DNA of 64,000 nt, from the NCBI RefSeq assembly GCF_051175315.1, contig NZ_CP195100.1, positions 3,472,001 to 3,536,000 of the forward strand. The letters are read 5' to 3'. Below, one piece after another: positions 45,681-54,700 of the stretch. Position 1 is the first letter of the stretch; every line of letters starts with the position of its first letter. The DNA comes from Tundrisphaera sp051175315. GTDB taxonomy: Bacteria; Planctomycetota; Planctomycetia; Isosphaerales; Isosphaeraceae. A model generated the notes under the pieces. The model did not search any database, was not told the origin of the DNA, and was given only the letters and a program-made list of their open reading frames with translations. The position numbers and the translations under genes were made by a program.

Positions 45681-46748
45681 GTGTCCAGTCTCGCGACGGT
45701 GATCTTGCTGGCCTCCGCGAGCATCGCCACGGCCACCCTGATCGGTTTCCTGATCTATATCGTGATCCGATACGCTCCGATCGTCGGCCGGATCTTCGAA
45801 GAAAAGCCGATGTTCCTCCCGCTCCGCGTCAAGCGGGTCGAGGGGAACGAGGATGTTCGTTTCCGGACACCGACCGGCGTCGAGCTGGTGGGGACGTATT
45901 TCAAGGCCCGCACCGAGGCTCGCCTCGGCGTCCTGGTCTTCTGCCATGAATATCTGAGCGACCGCTGGAGTGCGATCCCCTACGTCGATCACCTCCGCGA
46001 CCAGGGGTTCGACCTGTTCAGCTTCGATTTCCGGAACCACGGCGAGAGTCCCAAGGATGCGGACTACGTCCCGCTTCAATGGGTCACCGACCACGAGCTC
46101 GACGACCTCCGCGGCGCCCTGGCCTATCTCCGCTCCCGTCCCGATGCGGACAAGGCCGGTTTCGGCCTGTTCGGCGTGAGCCGGGGCGGCGGCACCGCCC
46201 TCTGCGTGGCCGCCCGCGACCCGGGCGTGTGGGGAGTCATCACCGACGGTGCCTTCCCGACCCGCGGGACGATGCTGGCCTACATCACGCGGTGGGCCGG
46301 CATCTATGTCGGCAATCCGTTCTTCTGGAAGCTGATGCCCACCTGGGTCTTCGAGTTCCTCGGCTGGTCCGCCCGATTCCGCACCCAGCGCAAGCTCCAT
46401 TGCCGCTACGCGAACGTCGAGCGGGCGGCCGCCAAGCTGGCCCCGCGCCCCTGGCTGATGATCCACGGCGCCAAGGATGCTTATATCGGGGCCGATATCG
46501 CGCGAGGGCTGTTCGACCGGGCCCGCGAGCCCAAGGAGTTCTGGCTGGTTCCCGGGGCGAAGCACAATCGCTGTCGGGAGAAGGAGCCGATCCTCTATCC
46601 CGAACGCATCAGCACTTTCCTCCGCCGCTATTCCCCACGGACGGCCCGGCCGGCCTCCCCGGTCCCTGTTTCGTCGACCCTGACGGAACCCGGCGACTTC
46701 GCCCCCATCACCGTCTCTCCCGATTTCGGGGTCGCGGTGGCGGGTTGA
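45681..46748 (+). CDS. Membrane-anchored alpha/beta hydrolase
   Basis: A 355-residue protein with one N-terminal transmembrane helix (VILLASASIATATLIGFLIYIVIRY). The serine hydrolase domain has VLVFCHEYLSDRW, the nucleophile elbow GVSRGGG, Asp in HGAKDAYI and His in PGAKHNRC. It may be a thioesterase or esterase that releases the acyl product at the membrane. The GTG at 45681 follows CGGAG at good spacing. It is the last gene before a strong terminator. Confidence 0.87.
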   Translation: MSSLATVILLASASIATATLIGFLIYIVIRYAPIVGRIFEEKPMFLPLRVKRVEGNEDVRFRTPTGVELVGTYFKARTEARLGVLVFCHEYLSDRWSAIPYVDHLRDQGFDLFSFDFRNHGESPKDADYVPLQWVTDHELDDLRGALAYLRSRPDADKAGFGLFGVSRGGGTALCVAARDPGVWGVITDGAFPTRGTMLAYITRWAGIYVGNPFFWKLMPTWVFEFLGWSARFRTQRKLHCRYANVERAAAKLAPRPWLMIHGAKDAYIGADIARGLFDRAREPKEFWLVPGAKHNRCREKEPILYPERISTFLRRYSPRTARPASPVPVSSTLTEPGDFAPITVSPDFGVAVAG

Positions 46749-46774
46749 CGAAATTTGAATTCTTTCGGAAACAT

Positions 46775-46820
46775 GGGGCGAGCCCCGACCGGCCCGGTCG
46801 GGCTCGCCCCTTCTCGTTGC
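46775..46820 (+). terminator. Strong intrinsic terminator after the hydrolase gene
   Basis: GGGGCGAGCCC (46775-46785) pairs with GGGCTCGCCCC (46800-46810). Four more pairs close the top of the stem after a one-base bulge, and T-rich sequence (TTCTCGTT) follows. Confidence 0.75.
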
Positions 46821-46822
46821 GA

Positions 46823-46851
46823 TTGACACCTTTGAGGTGCAGGGCTAGATT
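46823..46851 (+). promoter_or_regulatory. Near-consensus sigma70-like promoter of the GH3-family gene
   Basis: TTGACA (46823-46828), a 17-base spacer and TAGATT (46846-46851). It has a perfect -35, optimal spacing and a 4 of 6 -10. It directly follows the terminator and rules out an apparent TTG start at 46851 for the next gene. Confidence 0.7.
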
Positions 46852-46937
46852 TGCCTGAAGGGCCACCGCGCCGGATGACCGTAAGGATGTGGTCATCACT
46901 GGCGGCCATCGCGACCCAGGGGATGGGCGATCCACGC

Positions 46938-48641
46938 ATGCTGAACACGATCCGCAAGTATGTGGGTTTGCCGCTGGTCCATCGTTCGCAGAGGCTGGCC
47001 CGACGGTTCCTCCGCCAGACGCGCGACTCACGCCAGGTCCAGAACGATCTCCTGCTGTCGCGGATCGCCCGGCACGCCGACTCCCAGTTCGGGCGTGACC
47101 ATCATTTCGGCGAGATCAAGTCCCCGGCCGACTTCCGGCGTCGAGTGCCGGTCGGCGGTTATGATCGCCATGAACCCTACATCGACCGGGTCCGGCAGGG
47201 CGATACCTCGGCCCTGTTCGGCGCCGGTACCGAAGTCCTGATGTTCGCCCTGACCTCGGGCACTACCAACCGTCCCAAGACCATCCCGGTCACCCGAGAA
47301 GCCCTGAAGGATTACCGGGAAGGCTGGACGATCTGGGGCATCATGGCCTTCGACGCCCACCCCCGGATCCTGGACAGCGGGCTGAAGCCGATCCTCCAGC
47401 TTGCCAGCGACTGGCGCGAGAGCTTCACGCCAGCCGGCATCCCGTGCGGGGCGATCACCGGCCTGACGGCCCACATGCAGAATCCCCTGATCCGGATCAC
47501 CTACTGCATGCCCCCCTCGGCGTCCAAGATCAAGGACGTCGAATCCAAGTATTACCTGGCGTTGCGGCTCTCGGCCTACCGCGACCTCGGCGCGACGATC
47601 GCCGCCAGCCCCAGCACGATCCTGGCCATCGCCCGCCTCGGCGACCGCGAGAAGCAGACCCTGATCCGCGACATCGCCGACGGCACCCTGGACCCCAAGT
47701 GGTCGATCCCGGACGAGGTCCGTCAGGCCGTCAGGATCCGGACCCGTTGGAAGCGCCGCCGGACCGCCCGCCGCCTGGAGGCGATCGTCGAGCGGACCGG
47801 CCGGCTCCTGCCCAAGGATTACTGGCCCAACCTCGACTTCCTGGCCAACTGGACCGGCGGGACGATGGGGGCCTACCTCCGAAACTATCCGGAGTATTTC
47901 GGCGACCATCCGGTCCGCGACATCGGCCTGATCGCCTCGGAAGGCCGGTTCACGATCCCGATCGCCGACGGCACCCCGGCCGGCGTCCTCGACATCCGGC
48001 ACCACTACTTCGAGTTCATCCCCGAGGATCAGGCCGGGCGCGACGACCCCGAGACCGTGGAGGCGGCCGACCTCATCGAGGGCCGACGCTACTTCCTCGT
48101 GCCGACCACGGCGGGCGGGCTCTACCGCTACATGATCCATGACCTCGTCCGCTGCGTCGGGTTCGAGGGGCAGGCCCCTTTGATCGAGTTCCTGAGCAAG
48201 GGGGCCCACTTCTCCAGCCTGACCGGCGAGAAGCTCTCCGAATACCAGGTGGTCGAGGCCGTGTCCAACGCGCAGAGGCGGCTGGGCATCCGGCTGACCG
48301 CCTTCCTGGTGCTCCCCAGCTGGGGCGATCCGCCCTTCTATAACCTCCTGTTCGAGGAGGGAGATCTCCCCGACTCCAGCACCGAGTCCCGGCTGATCGC
48401 CGAGGTCGAGGAGCAACTCCAGCGGGTCAACCTCGAATACGAGAATAAGAGGGCGACCCAACGCCTCGGCCCGATCCGGGCATTCCGCATCGCCCCCGGC
48501 TCCTGGGCCGATTTCCAGCGGAGGCGGCTGGCGCGGAGCGGGGGAACCGTCGAACAGTACAAGCAACCGTGCCTCCTGTCCGACCTGGAGGCGCTGGAGG
48601 GATTCCGGCCCCCCGGGCCGAGGATCTCCGCCCACGCCTGA
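46938..48641 (+). CDS. GH3-family acyl-adenylating enzyme
   Basis: A 567-residue homologue of plant GH3 acyl-acid amido synthetases, members of the acyl-adenylate (ANL) superfamily that activate a carboxylic acid with ATP and join it to an amine. The phosphate-binding motif is visible as FALTSGTTNRPKTIPV, with further family blocks LIASEGRFTIPIADG, HYFEFIPEDQ and GGLYRYMIHDLVRCVGFEGQ. Bacterial GH3 proteins have no settled function. The promoter at 46823-46851 means the start lies downstream; ATG 46938 is chosen, with 46923 and 46875 possible. Its position after the FAS-like genes suggests it acts on their acyl product. Confidence 0.88.
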   Translation: MLNTIRKYVGLPLVHRSQRLARRFLRQTRDSRQVQNDLLLSRIARHADSQFGRDHHFGEIKSPADFRRRVPVGGYDRHEPYIDRVRQGDTSALFGAGTEVLMFALTSGTTNRPKTIPVTREALKDYREGWTIWGIMAFDAHPRILDSGLKPILQLASDWRESFTPAGIPCGAITGLTAHMQNPLIRITYCMPPSASKIKDVESKYYLALRLSAYRDLGATIAASPSTILAIARLGDREKQTLIRDIADGTLDPKWSIPDEVRQAVRIRTRWKRRRTARRLEAIVERTGRLLPKDYWPNLDFLANWTGGTMGAYLRNYPEYFGDHPVRDIGLIASEGRFTIPIADGTPAGVLDIRHHYFEFIPEDQAGRDDPETVEAADLIEGRRYFLVPTTAGGLYRYMIHDLVRCVGFEGQAPLIEFLSKGAHFSSLTGEKLSEYQVVEAVSNAQRRLGIRLTAFLVLPSWGDPPFYNLLFEEGDLPDSSTESRLIAEVEEQLQRVNLEYENKRATQRLGPIRAFRIAPGSWADFQRRRLARSGGTVEQYKQPCLLSDLEALEGFRPPGPRISAHA

Positions 48642-48686
48642 TGTTGTCGGCCCTTCCATCGATCCCCATCGAGGGGGAGAATCTTC

Positions 48687-49823
48687 ATGTTCCCGGCGAT
48701 GGATCGCTCGTGCCCGTTCATCCCGGGTCGCCGCCGACTCGCCCTCGGCGTGGCCCTGGGACTCGTCCCCATCCTGATCGCTCCCGGCTGCGCCCGGATG
48801 CGTTCCTCGCGGTCGGCCCCGGCACCCGCAACGCTCGGCGTCGAGCGGCCCGAGAACAATTACTCGTCCTACCACACGGCCCGCAATACGGCGAACTCCC
48901 CGGTGGTCGATTCAACGATCCCGCACATCGCCGGGGTCGAGGCCATCCCGCCCGGCGAGATGATCGTCGAGGCGAACCCGCCGGCCGTGACGCCCGCCCC
49001 GGGCCCGGCCTCGGATGAGTCGACCCACCTCGTCTCGGCGACCCGGGGGGTCCCGAACGCCGCGAGGCTGATCGCCGCCTCCGGGGCGCGTCCCGAGTCG
49101 CCCGCCCCGGCCTTGCCGACCGATGAGGCCGTGCGATTGCTGGAGCAGGCCCGGGCCAGCCTGAATCGGGCCTCATCTTACCAGGCGAAGATGTATCGCC
49201 AGGAGCGGGTCGGATCGAAGCTCCTCCCGGCCGAGGATCTGGTCCTGAGCGTCCGTCGCGAGCCGCTGGCGGTCCGCCTGAGCTGGCCGGAGGGGCCGAC
49301 CAAGGGCCGCGAGGTGATCTATCGCGCCGATTCCGGCGGTGGCCTGATCCACGTGAATATGGCCGACTCGGCCATCCCCGTGCCCCGGATCTCGCTGCCC
49401 CCGGATAATCCGATGGTCATGCGGAACAGCCGCCATCCGATCACCGAGGCCGGATTCGACTCCATCATTGCGGCCATGGAGCGTGCCGTCGCATCGCCCG
49501 GGCCGGCGCCGCTGACCTTCGCGGGGATGGAGACGCCCGTCTCGATGGATCGCCCCCATCCATGCCTGGTCTTCACCAACGCGGCGGGCGAGGTGGCCAA
49601 GACCTATCTCGACCCGGACTCCCACCTCCCGGTGGTCGTCGAGGTCAAGGCGGCCAACGGCGACCTGCTGGAAGATTACCGCTTCCATGACGTCCGCATC
49701 GACGTGCCCGAGCTGGCCCAGGCCGACGCCTTCGATCAGGACGTGCGATGGGGCCCGGCGCGGGGCCTTTTCGGCCGGATCGCCCGCGGCAACGACGCGA
49801 CCGATGAGGCCAAGCCTCGTTAA
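48687..49823 (+). CDS. DUF1571-type lipoprotein
   Basis: A 378-residue lipoprotein with a signal peptide ending in the lipobox IAPGC (Cys near residue 35). A Pro/Ala-rich linker follows, then a domain from about residue 145 with QERVGSKLLPAEDLVLSVR, LSWPEGPTKGREVIY and NSRHPITEAGFDSII. I recognise this as the DUF1571 domain common in planctomycetes. The function is unknown, though the fold may resemble lipoprotein-carrier proteins of the LolA/outer-membrane type. GAGGGGGAGA precedes the ATG. Confidence 0.87.
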   Translation: MFPAMDRSCPFIPGRRRLALGVALGLVPILIAPGCARMRSSRSAPAPATLGVERPENNYSSYHTARNTANSPVVDSTIPHIAGVEAIPPGEMIVEANPPAVTPAPGPASDESTHLVSATRGVPNAARLIAASGARPESPAPALPTDEAVRLLEQARASLNRASSYQAKMYRQERVGSKLLPAEDLVLSVRREPLAVRLSWPEGPTKGREVIYRADSGGGLIHVNMADSAIPVPRISLPPDNPMVMRNSRHPITEAGFDSIIAAMERAVASPGPAPLTFAGMETPVSMDRPHPCLVFTNAAGEVAKTYLDPDSHLPVVVEVKAANGDLLEDYRFHDVRIDVPELAQADAFDQDVRWGPARGLFGRIARGNDATDEAKPR

Positions 49824-50031
49824 CTGCCAAAATGGCCAACGGGTGCGGCATGCATGACGCGCCCGATGGCCGGCACCGCCGATCTCCATCGACGCGTAAC
49901 TTTTTAGAGATACGGGGCTTGGAGAATATCATCGCTTGAGCCTCATTGAGCTTCTTTGATGGCTCGCGGATTGCATTTGGTCCAGTCGTTGCTGCCGGTC
50001 TCAATCCTCCGATGAGCGCGGTGGGTCGGTC

Positions 50032-50436
50032 ATGACCTCGGATGCTACACCTTCGATCTTGGTAACCGACGACGATCCGGCCTCGCGGGAGACCTTCCGC
50101 GAGATCTTCGAGGTGGTCGGCTTCCGCACGTTCCTCGCCGAGAGCGGCGAGGAGGCGATCGACATCGTGAAGGGGCATGAGGTCCACGTGGCCTTGATGG
50201 ACATGCATCTGCCCAGGCTCTCGGGCCTGGAGACGATGGCGATCGTCCGACAGATCAAGGGGATGTTCCCGATGATCCTGATCTCAGCCGACCAGGACGA
50301 ACACCTGATGCGCCGGGCCTTGACGGCCCAGGCGTTCAGCGTCCTGGCCAAGCCGGTCAGCCGGAACGTGGTGATCTACATCGTGCAGCGGGCCCTCGAC
50401 AAATTCTATGATCGGGGAGAGCTCCCCGGGGCGTGA
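50032..50436 (+). CDS. Stand-alone response-regulator receiver protein
   Basis: A 134-residue CheY-like protein with no output domain. The acidic pocket (VTDDDP), phospho-acceptor Asp57 (LMDMHLP), Ser85 (LISAD) and Lys107 (AKPVS) are all present, so it should be phosphorylated. No histidine kinase is nearby. Its stop overlaps the start of the enolase-superfamily gene (TGATG), unusual for a receiver protein and suggesting co-expression. Confidence 0.92.
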   Translation: MTSDATPSILVTDDDPASRETFREIFEVVGFRTFLAESGEEAIDIVKGHEVHVALMDMHLPRLSGLETMAIVRQIKGMFPMILISADQDEHLMRRALTAQAFSVLAKPVSRNVVIYIVQRALDKFYDRGELPGA

Positions 50437-51626
50437 TGACTCCAACCGGCCCGCGATCGCTCGACCTCTACCACGTCGACGTCCCGCTCAAGAAACCGAT
50501 CAAGCATGCGTCCCACGAGCGAACTCATAGCGACAACCTCGTCGTCCGGGTCCGGCTGGGCGACGGCAGCGAGGGCCACGGCGAGGGGGTGCCCCGCGAC
50601 TACGTCACGGGCGAGACGATCGAGAGCACCTTCGCCAGCCTGGCCGGGCTCGACCTCCCCAGCCTCCTCGGGAGCCCCGAGGACTGGCCGTCCGCCGTCC
50701 GGGCGATCGAGTCCCTGGCCCTGCCCGAAACGCAGGCCGACCCGCGCGGGATGGCCGGCAATGCCTCCCGGTGTGCCCTGGAGTTGGCGCTGCTCGACGC
50801 CTACGGGCGTCGATTCGGCGTGTCGGTCGCGGACGCCGTGCGCCGGGCCGAATCGGCCTCCGGCCTGCTGTCCCCCGCGCCCCGGCCCGTCCGGTACAGC
50901 GGGGCGATCACGGCGGAGACGGAGAAGGGGGAGCGGATCTCGGCCTGGAAGATGTGGATCTATGGATTCCGGCAGGTGAAGGTGAAGGTCGGGGTCGATG
51001 GCCAGGATGACCCCGCCCGACTGGCGCGGATCCGGCGGATCGTGGGTCGACGGATGGATCTCCGGATCGATGCCAACGAGGCCTGGTCCGCCGATGAACT
51101 GATCGAGCGGGTGGGGCCGCTGCTCCGGTTCGCCCCCTCGGCCCTGGAGCAGCCCGTCCCCCATGCCCAGGTGGACGCCCTGGCCGACCTGCGGCCCCGG
51201 ATCGGCGTCCCGATCATGCTCGACGAGTCGCTTTGCGGCTATCCCGACGCGGTCCATGCGGTCGAGCGGAAGACGGCCGACGTGCTCAACGTCCGGCTCT
51301 CCAAATGCGGGGGGATCATGCCGACGCTCCGGATCATGGCCCTGGCGGCGAAGTCCGGGCTCGGCGTGCAGCTCGGCTGCCACCCGGGCGAGACCGGCCT
51401 CCTCTCGGCGGCGGGGCGTCATGTGGCGGCCAACATCGCCGGCATCCGCTACGTGGAAGGGTCTTATGACCGCCACGTCCTCCGCGAGAATCTGATCGCC
51501 GAGGACGTGACCTTCGGCTATGGCGGCCGCGCCCGCCCGATCGCCGGGCCCGGCCTCGGCGTGACGGTCGTCCCCGAGGCGCTGGCCCGGATGACGGTCC
51601 GGCATCAGGAGGTCCACTATGGCTGA
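50436..51626 (+). CDS. Enolase-superfamily enzyme (muconate lactonising/dipeptide epimerase type)
   Basis: A 396-residue barrel enzyme using Mg and proton abstraction next to a carboxylate. The MLE-subgroup residues are visible: KxK in QVKVKVG, Asp in RIDANEAW, Glu in LEQPVP, Asp in MLDESL and Lys in RLSKCGG. This set fits dipeptide epimerases, o-succinylbenzoate synthases and cycloisomerases; the specificity loop does not decide between them. ATG 50436 shares a base with the preceding stop; GTG 50433 is an alternative. The following hydrolase overlaps by eight bases. Confidence 0.88.
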   Translation: MTPTGPRSLDLYHVDVPLKKPIKHASHERTHSDNLVVRVRLGDGSEGHGEGVPRDYVTGETIESTFASLAGLDLPSLLGSPEDWPSAVRAIESLALPETQADPRGMAGNASRCALELALLDAYGRRFGVSVADAVRRAESASGLLSPAPRPVRYSGAITAETEKGERISAWKMWIYGFRQVKVKVGVDGQDDPARLARIRRIVGRRMDLRIDANEAWSADELIERVGPLLRFAPSALEQPVPHAQVDALADLRPRIGVPIMLDESLCGYPDAVHAVERKTADVLNVRLSKCGGIMPTLRIMALAAKSGLGVQLGCHPGETGLLSAAGRHVAANIAGIRYVEGSYDRHVLRENLIAEDVTFGYGGRARPIAGPGLGVTVVPEALARMTVRHQEVHYG

Positions 51627-52476
51627 TCCCGGACCGGCCCTCTCGACCTGGACGGCCTCCGACGGCTACCCGATCCACGTCGCCACCTGGCCCACCCCCG
51701 GCCCCACGCGCGGGAGGGTGGTCATCCTCCACGGCGTCCAGAGTCACGGCGGCTGGTATCATCGCCTGGGGCGGACCCTGGCGGAGGCCGGCTACGAGGC
51801 GCATTTCCCCGATCGTCGCGGGTCCGGGTCCAACCGCAAGGACCGGGGCCATGCCCCCTCATCGCGCCGTTTGATCGACGACGTGACCGAGTATGTCGCC
51901 TCGATCCGCTCGGGGTCGCCGCCCCTGCCGACCACCCTGGCCGGGATCAGCTGGGGCGGGAAGATCGCGGTCATCGCCGCGGCGCGACGCCCCGACCTGA
52001 TCGACGCGCTGGCCCTGATCTGCCCCGGGCTCCAGCCCCGCGTCGGCGTCACCTCGCGCGAGCGGCGGGCGATCGCCTGGGCCTATTTCACCAACCGTCG
52101 CAAGACCTTCCCGATCCCGCTCAGCGACCCCGCCCTGTTCACGGACAACCACGAAGCCCAGACCTTCATCGCCAACGATCCGCTCGGCCTCCGCGCCGGC
52201 ACCGCCGGGCTGCTCGCCGCCAGCGCCTTCCTCGATCGCGGCGTCCGACGCTCCCTCCGCCGCGTCCGCCAGCCGAGTCTCCTCATCCTCGCCGGCCACG
52301 ATCGGATCGTCGACAACGACAAGACCCGCGCCGATTTCGCCCGGATTCCTTCCGCCGAGAAGCAAATCATCGAATACCCCGAAGGCCATCACACCCTGGA
52401 ATTCGATCCCGACCCCTCCGCCTACGCCCACGCCCTGATCGCCTGGCTCCAGGCCTCATCGCCAGCACGACCTTGA
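51619..52476 (+). CDS. Alpha/beta hydrolase (monoacylglycerol-lipase-like)
   Basis: A 285-residue serine hydrolase of the S33/monoglyceride lipase group. It has the oxyanion strand VVILHGVQSHGGWYHRLG, the elbow GISWGG, Asp in LAGHDRIVDN and His in EGHHTLEF. No signal peptide is present. Overlap with the enolase-superfamily gene suggests they work on linked substrates, for example hydrolysis of an ester or lactone before or after isomerisation; this is inference. Confidence 0.88.
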   Translation: MADPGPALSTWTASDGYPIHVATWPTPGPTRGRVVILHGVQSHGGWYHRLGRTLAEAGYEAHFPDRRGSGSNRKDRGHAPSSRRLIDDVTEYVASIRSGSPPLPTTLAGISWGGKIAVIAAARRPDLIDALALICPGLQPRVGVTSRERRAIAWAYFTNRRKTFPIPLSDPALFTDNHEAQTFIANDPLGLRAGTAGLLAASAFLDRGVRRSLRRVRQPSLLILAGHDRIVDNDKTRADFARIPSAEKQIIEYPEGHHTLEFDPDPSAYAHALIAWLQASSPARP

Positions 52477-52525
52477 TCCGTCCGATGGTTGACCCGGCGG
52501 TCCTCCCGACGAAGGTGGCTCGACG

Positions 52526-54373
52526 ATGAACGCTCCCCGGCTCGAATCGGATGTTCCCGCTCGACCCGGTCTCATGCAGGGTGCGTGGAAGCGGGCGAAA
52601 CGGTTCGGCTTCTTCGCGTCGTTCCTCGGCGTCCCGTTCATCGCCATCGGTCTGGTCGGGGGACTCGCTTTCTCGGCGTTCCTGTTCGGGGCCGGCCGTG
52701 GTTACTGGATTTTCAGGCTCCCGATCAACCTGATCGGGCTCGGCGGCGGCTTCATCACTTTCTGGATGGTCGTCGGAGCTGCGTGGGGGATGGTCGCCGG
52801 ACTGCTGGACCGAACCCGACCGGATTCCCGATTGGGGGCCGGTTGGTCTCTGGCAAACCGCCCGATCTCCTTGCCGTTTCGACGCGCGAAGAAGAAGGCC
52901 GCGCCCGATCACGCCGCGGAACTACCTCCGGTGCGTCGGATGCCGGTCTGGCCCTGGCTGCTCCTCATCCCATTCCTCGGGCTACTCGTCGTCGCCGGAC
53001 TGTTCGGTCGTTATGTGGACAACAGGCTCGAAAAGCGGCTTGAGGACGCCGTCAACGCGGCGGATGCCGACGACCCGAACTGGCGATGTGATGATTTGAT
53101 GGCTGGCCGAGTGCCGATCCCCGACGATGAGAACGGGGCGATCGTGGTCGCCGAGGCACTCGAAAACGTCCCCGACACCTGGCCGATGGACCCCGGCGGC
53201 CCGGGCCAGCGACCGACCGACACGGCGGTTTCCAAGGTCTACGACAGATCCGTTGAGATCGAACCCAATGTCCTGCTCGACGATGAGGGCGTAGACACGC
53301 TTAGGGCTGAGTTGGCCCGGCTCGGCGACTCCGTCCGGATCGCCCGCACCGTCGCGGACTTCGACCAGGGCCGTCACGAGTTGGAATTCGCCTGGAACCC
53401 GTTGTCCACACTCTTGCCTGAAACCCAGCGGTCACGCACCGCTGCGCGGTTGCTGGTCGCCGACGCGATGATCAGGGCCCAGGATGGGGATGCCGACGGT
53501 GCCCTCGATTCTTGCCGCGCGATCCTCGGGGTCGCCCGTTCGATCGGCGACGAACCGTTCTCGATCTCGCAACTCGTCCGGATCGCCATCGATACCGTGG
53601 CCGCTCAGGCGACCGTCCGCGTCCTCGGGCTGGGCGAGCCCTCCGACGCGGCCCTCGCCCGGCTCCAGGCCGTCGCGTTGGACGAGATGGCCGAGCCCTT
53701 GTTTCTCTACGGGATGAAAGGCGAGAGGGCGATGCTCGTCGAGGTGATCCGCAAGATCAGGGACGGGGAAATGCCGATCGGAGCCCTTTCCGGATCGGCG
53801 CCCGATGACGACCCCAGCCTCCGATCCCCGGTGTCGGGTTGGAGCCAGTTCTATTACGACTGCCAGCTGGCGACCGCCCTGGAATGGATGAACGAGACGG
53901 TCGCCATCGCGCGAAGCCCGGTCCTCGCCCGACCGCCCCTCCGGGATGCATGGGAGGCCGAGTTCGATCGGACTCGCAAAAGTCGCCTACGATCATGGTT
54001 TGCGGTGCTTCCGATTCTGCTCATGCCCGCCGTCGATGCCTCGGAATCCGCGGCGTTGCGAAACCAGGCTCAAATGGGAACACTGGCAAACCTGCTCGCC
54101 GCGGAGCGTCATCGTCTCAGGCATGGCGAATGGCCAGAGAGCCTTGCGGCGATCGACCGGGAGATCCTCCCCATACCACCGCTCGATCCCTACACGGGCA
54201 AGCCCTTCCTGCTGAATCGGAGCGATGGGCGGTTCATCGTCCATTCAATCGGCCCGAATCTCGTCGATGAGGACGGCGCTTATGAGCCGAAGCGTTCTCT
54301 GCGAGGAGGACCGGACGACATCGGCTCCATGGCATGGGACCTGCCCCTCCGACGACAGGCGGCCCCAGAGTGA
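52526..54373 (+). CDS. Planctomycete-type membrane protein of unknown function
   Basis: A 615-residue protein. Two or three transmembrane helices lie in the N-terminal 170 residues (FLGVPFIAIGLVGGLAFSAF; GGGFITFWMVVGAAWGMVAG; WPWLLLIPFLGLLVVAGLFG). A long extracytoplasmic, mainly helical domain follows with repeated AL-rich segments. The C-terminal motif PLDPYTGKPFLLNRSDGRFIVHSIGPN resembles the tail of type II secretion pseudopilins, though no pilin signal is present. Codon bias is weaker than in neighbouring genes. The function is unknown. Confidence 0.8.
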   Translation: MNAPRLESDVPARPGLMQGAWKRAKRFGFFASFLGVPFIAIGLVGGLAFSAFLFGAGRGYWIFRLPINLIGLGGGFITFWMVVGAAWGMVAGLLDRTRPDSRLGAGWSLANRPISLPFRRAKKKAAPDHAAELPPVRRMPVWPWLLLIPFLGLLVVAGLFGRYVDNRLEKRLEDAVNAADADDPNWRCDDLMAGRVPIPDDENGAIVVAEALENVPDTWPMDPGGPGQRPTDTAVSKVYDRSVEIEPNVLLDDEGVDTLRAELARLGDSVRIARTVADFDQGRHELEFAWNPLSTLLPETQRSRTAARLLVADAMIRAQDGDADGALDSCRAILGVARSIGDEPFSISQLVRIAIDTVAAQATVRVLGLGEPSDAALARLQAVALDEMAEPLFLYGMKGERAMLVEVIRKIRDGEMPIGALSGSAPDDDPSLRSPVSGWSQFYYDCQLATALEWMNETVAIARSPVLARPPLRDAWEAEFDRTRKSRLRSWFAVLPILLMPAVDASESAALRNQAQMGTLANLLAAERHRLRHGEWPESLAAIDREILPIPPLDPYTGKPFLLNRSDGRFIVHSIGPNLVDEDGAYEPKRSLRGGPDDIGSMAWDLPLRRQAAPE

Positions 54374-54454
54374 GGATGGGATCAGCGCCCGAACCGATGC
54401 GGATCTCTTGTGTCCTGGACTCCAGACCCGCCGATCTCGAAAGACGAGGCCGTC

Positions 54455-54694
54455 ATGGACCCCACCAAGCGTGAACTCCGCGAGACGAAACGCGCCGTCA
54501 AGCGGGCCGGCAACAAGCATCGCCGGCTGATGCTCAAGCGGACGCTGATCGACAACCCGGAGGAGGCGGCCGCCGTCGAGGAAAGTTTCGGACGCCATCG
54601 GTCGTCGAAGCTCAACGGGATCGACCGGGACAGCACCCGCAAGAAGGCGGGGCCCGACCCGATCGACCCCGCCCTGCGGATCGATGAGAGCTGA
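54455..54694 (+). CDS. Small basic protein (79 aa)
   Basis: It begins MDPTKRELRETKRAVKRAGNK. The highly charged, helical N-terminal half is rich in Lys and Arg, and the C-terminal tail is hydrophilic. GAGG lies seven bases before the ATG at 54455; the frame opens further upstream without a better start. It may be a nucleic-acid-associated or ribosome-associated small protein. I have no firm family. Confidence 0.7.
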   Translation: MDPTKRELRETKRAVKRAGNKHRRLMLKRTLIDNPEEAAAVEESFGRHRSSKLNGIDRDSTRKKAGPDPIDPALRIDES

Positions 54695-54700
54695 GGAGGC

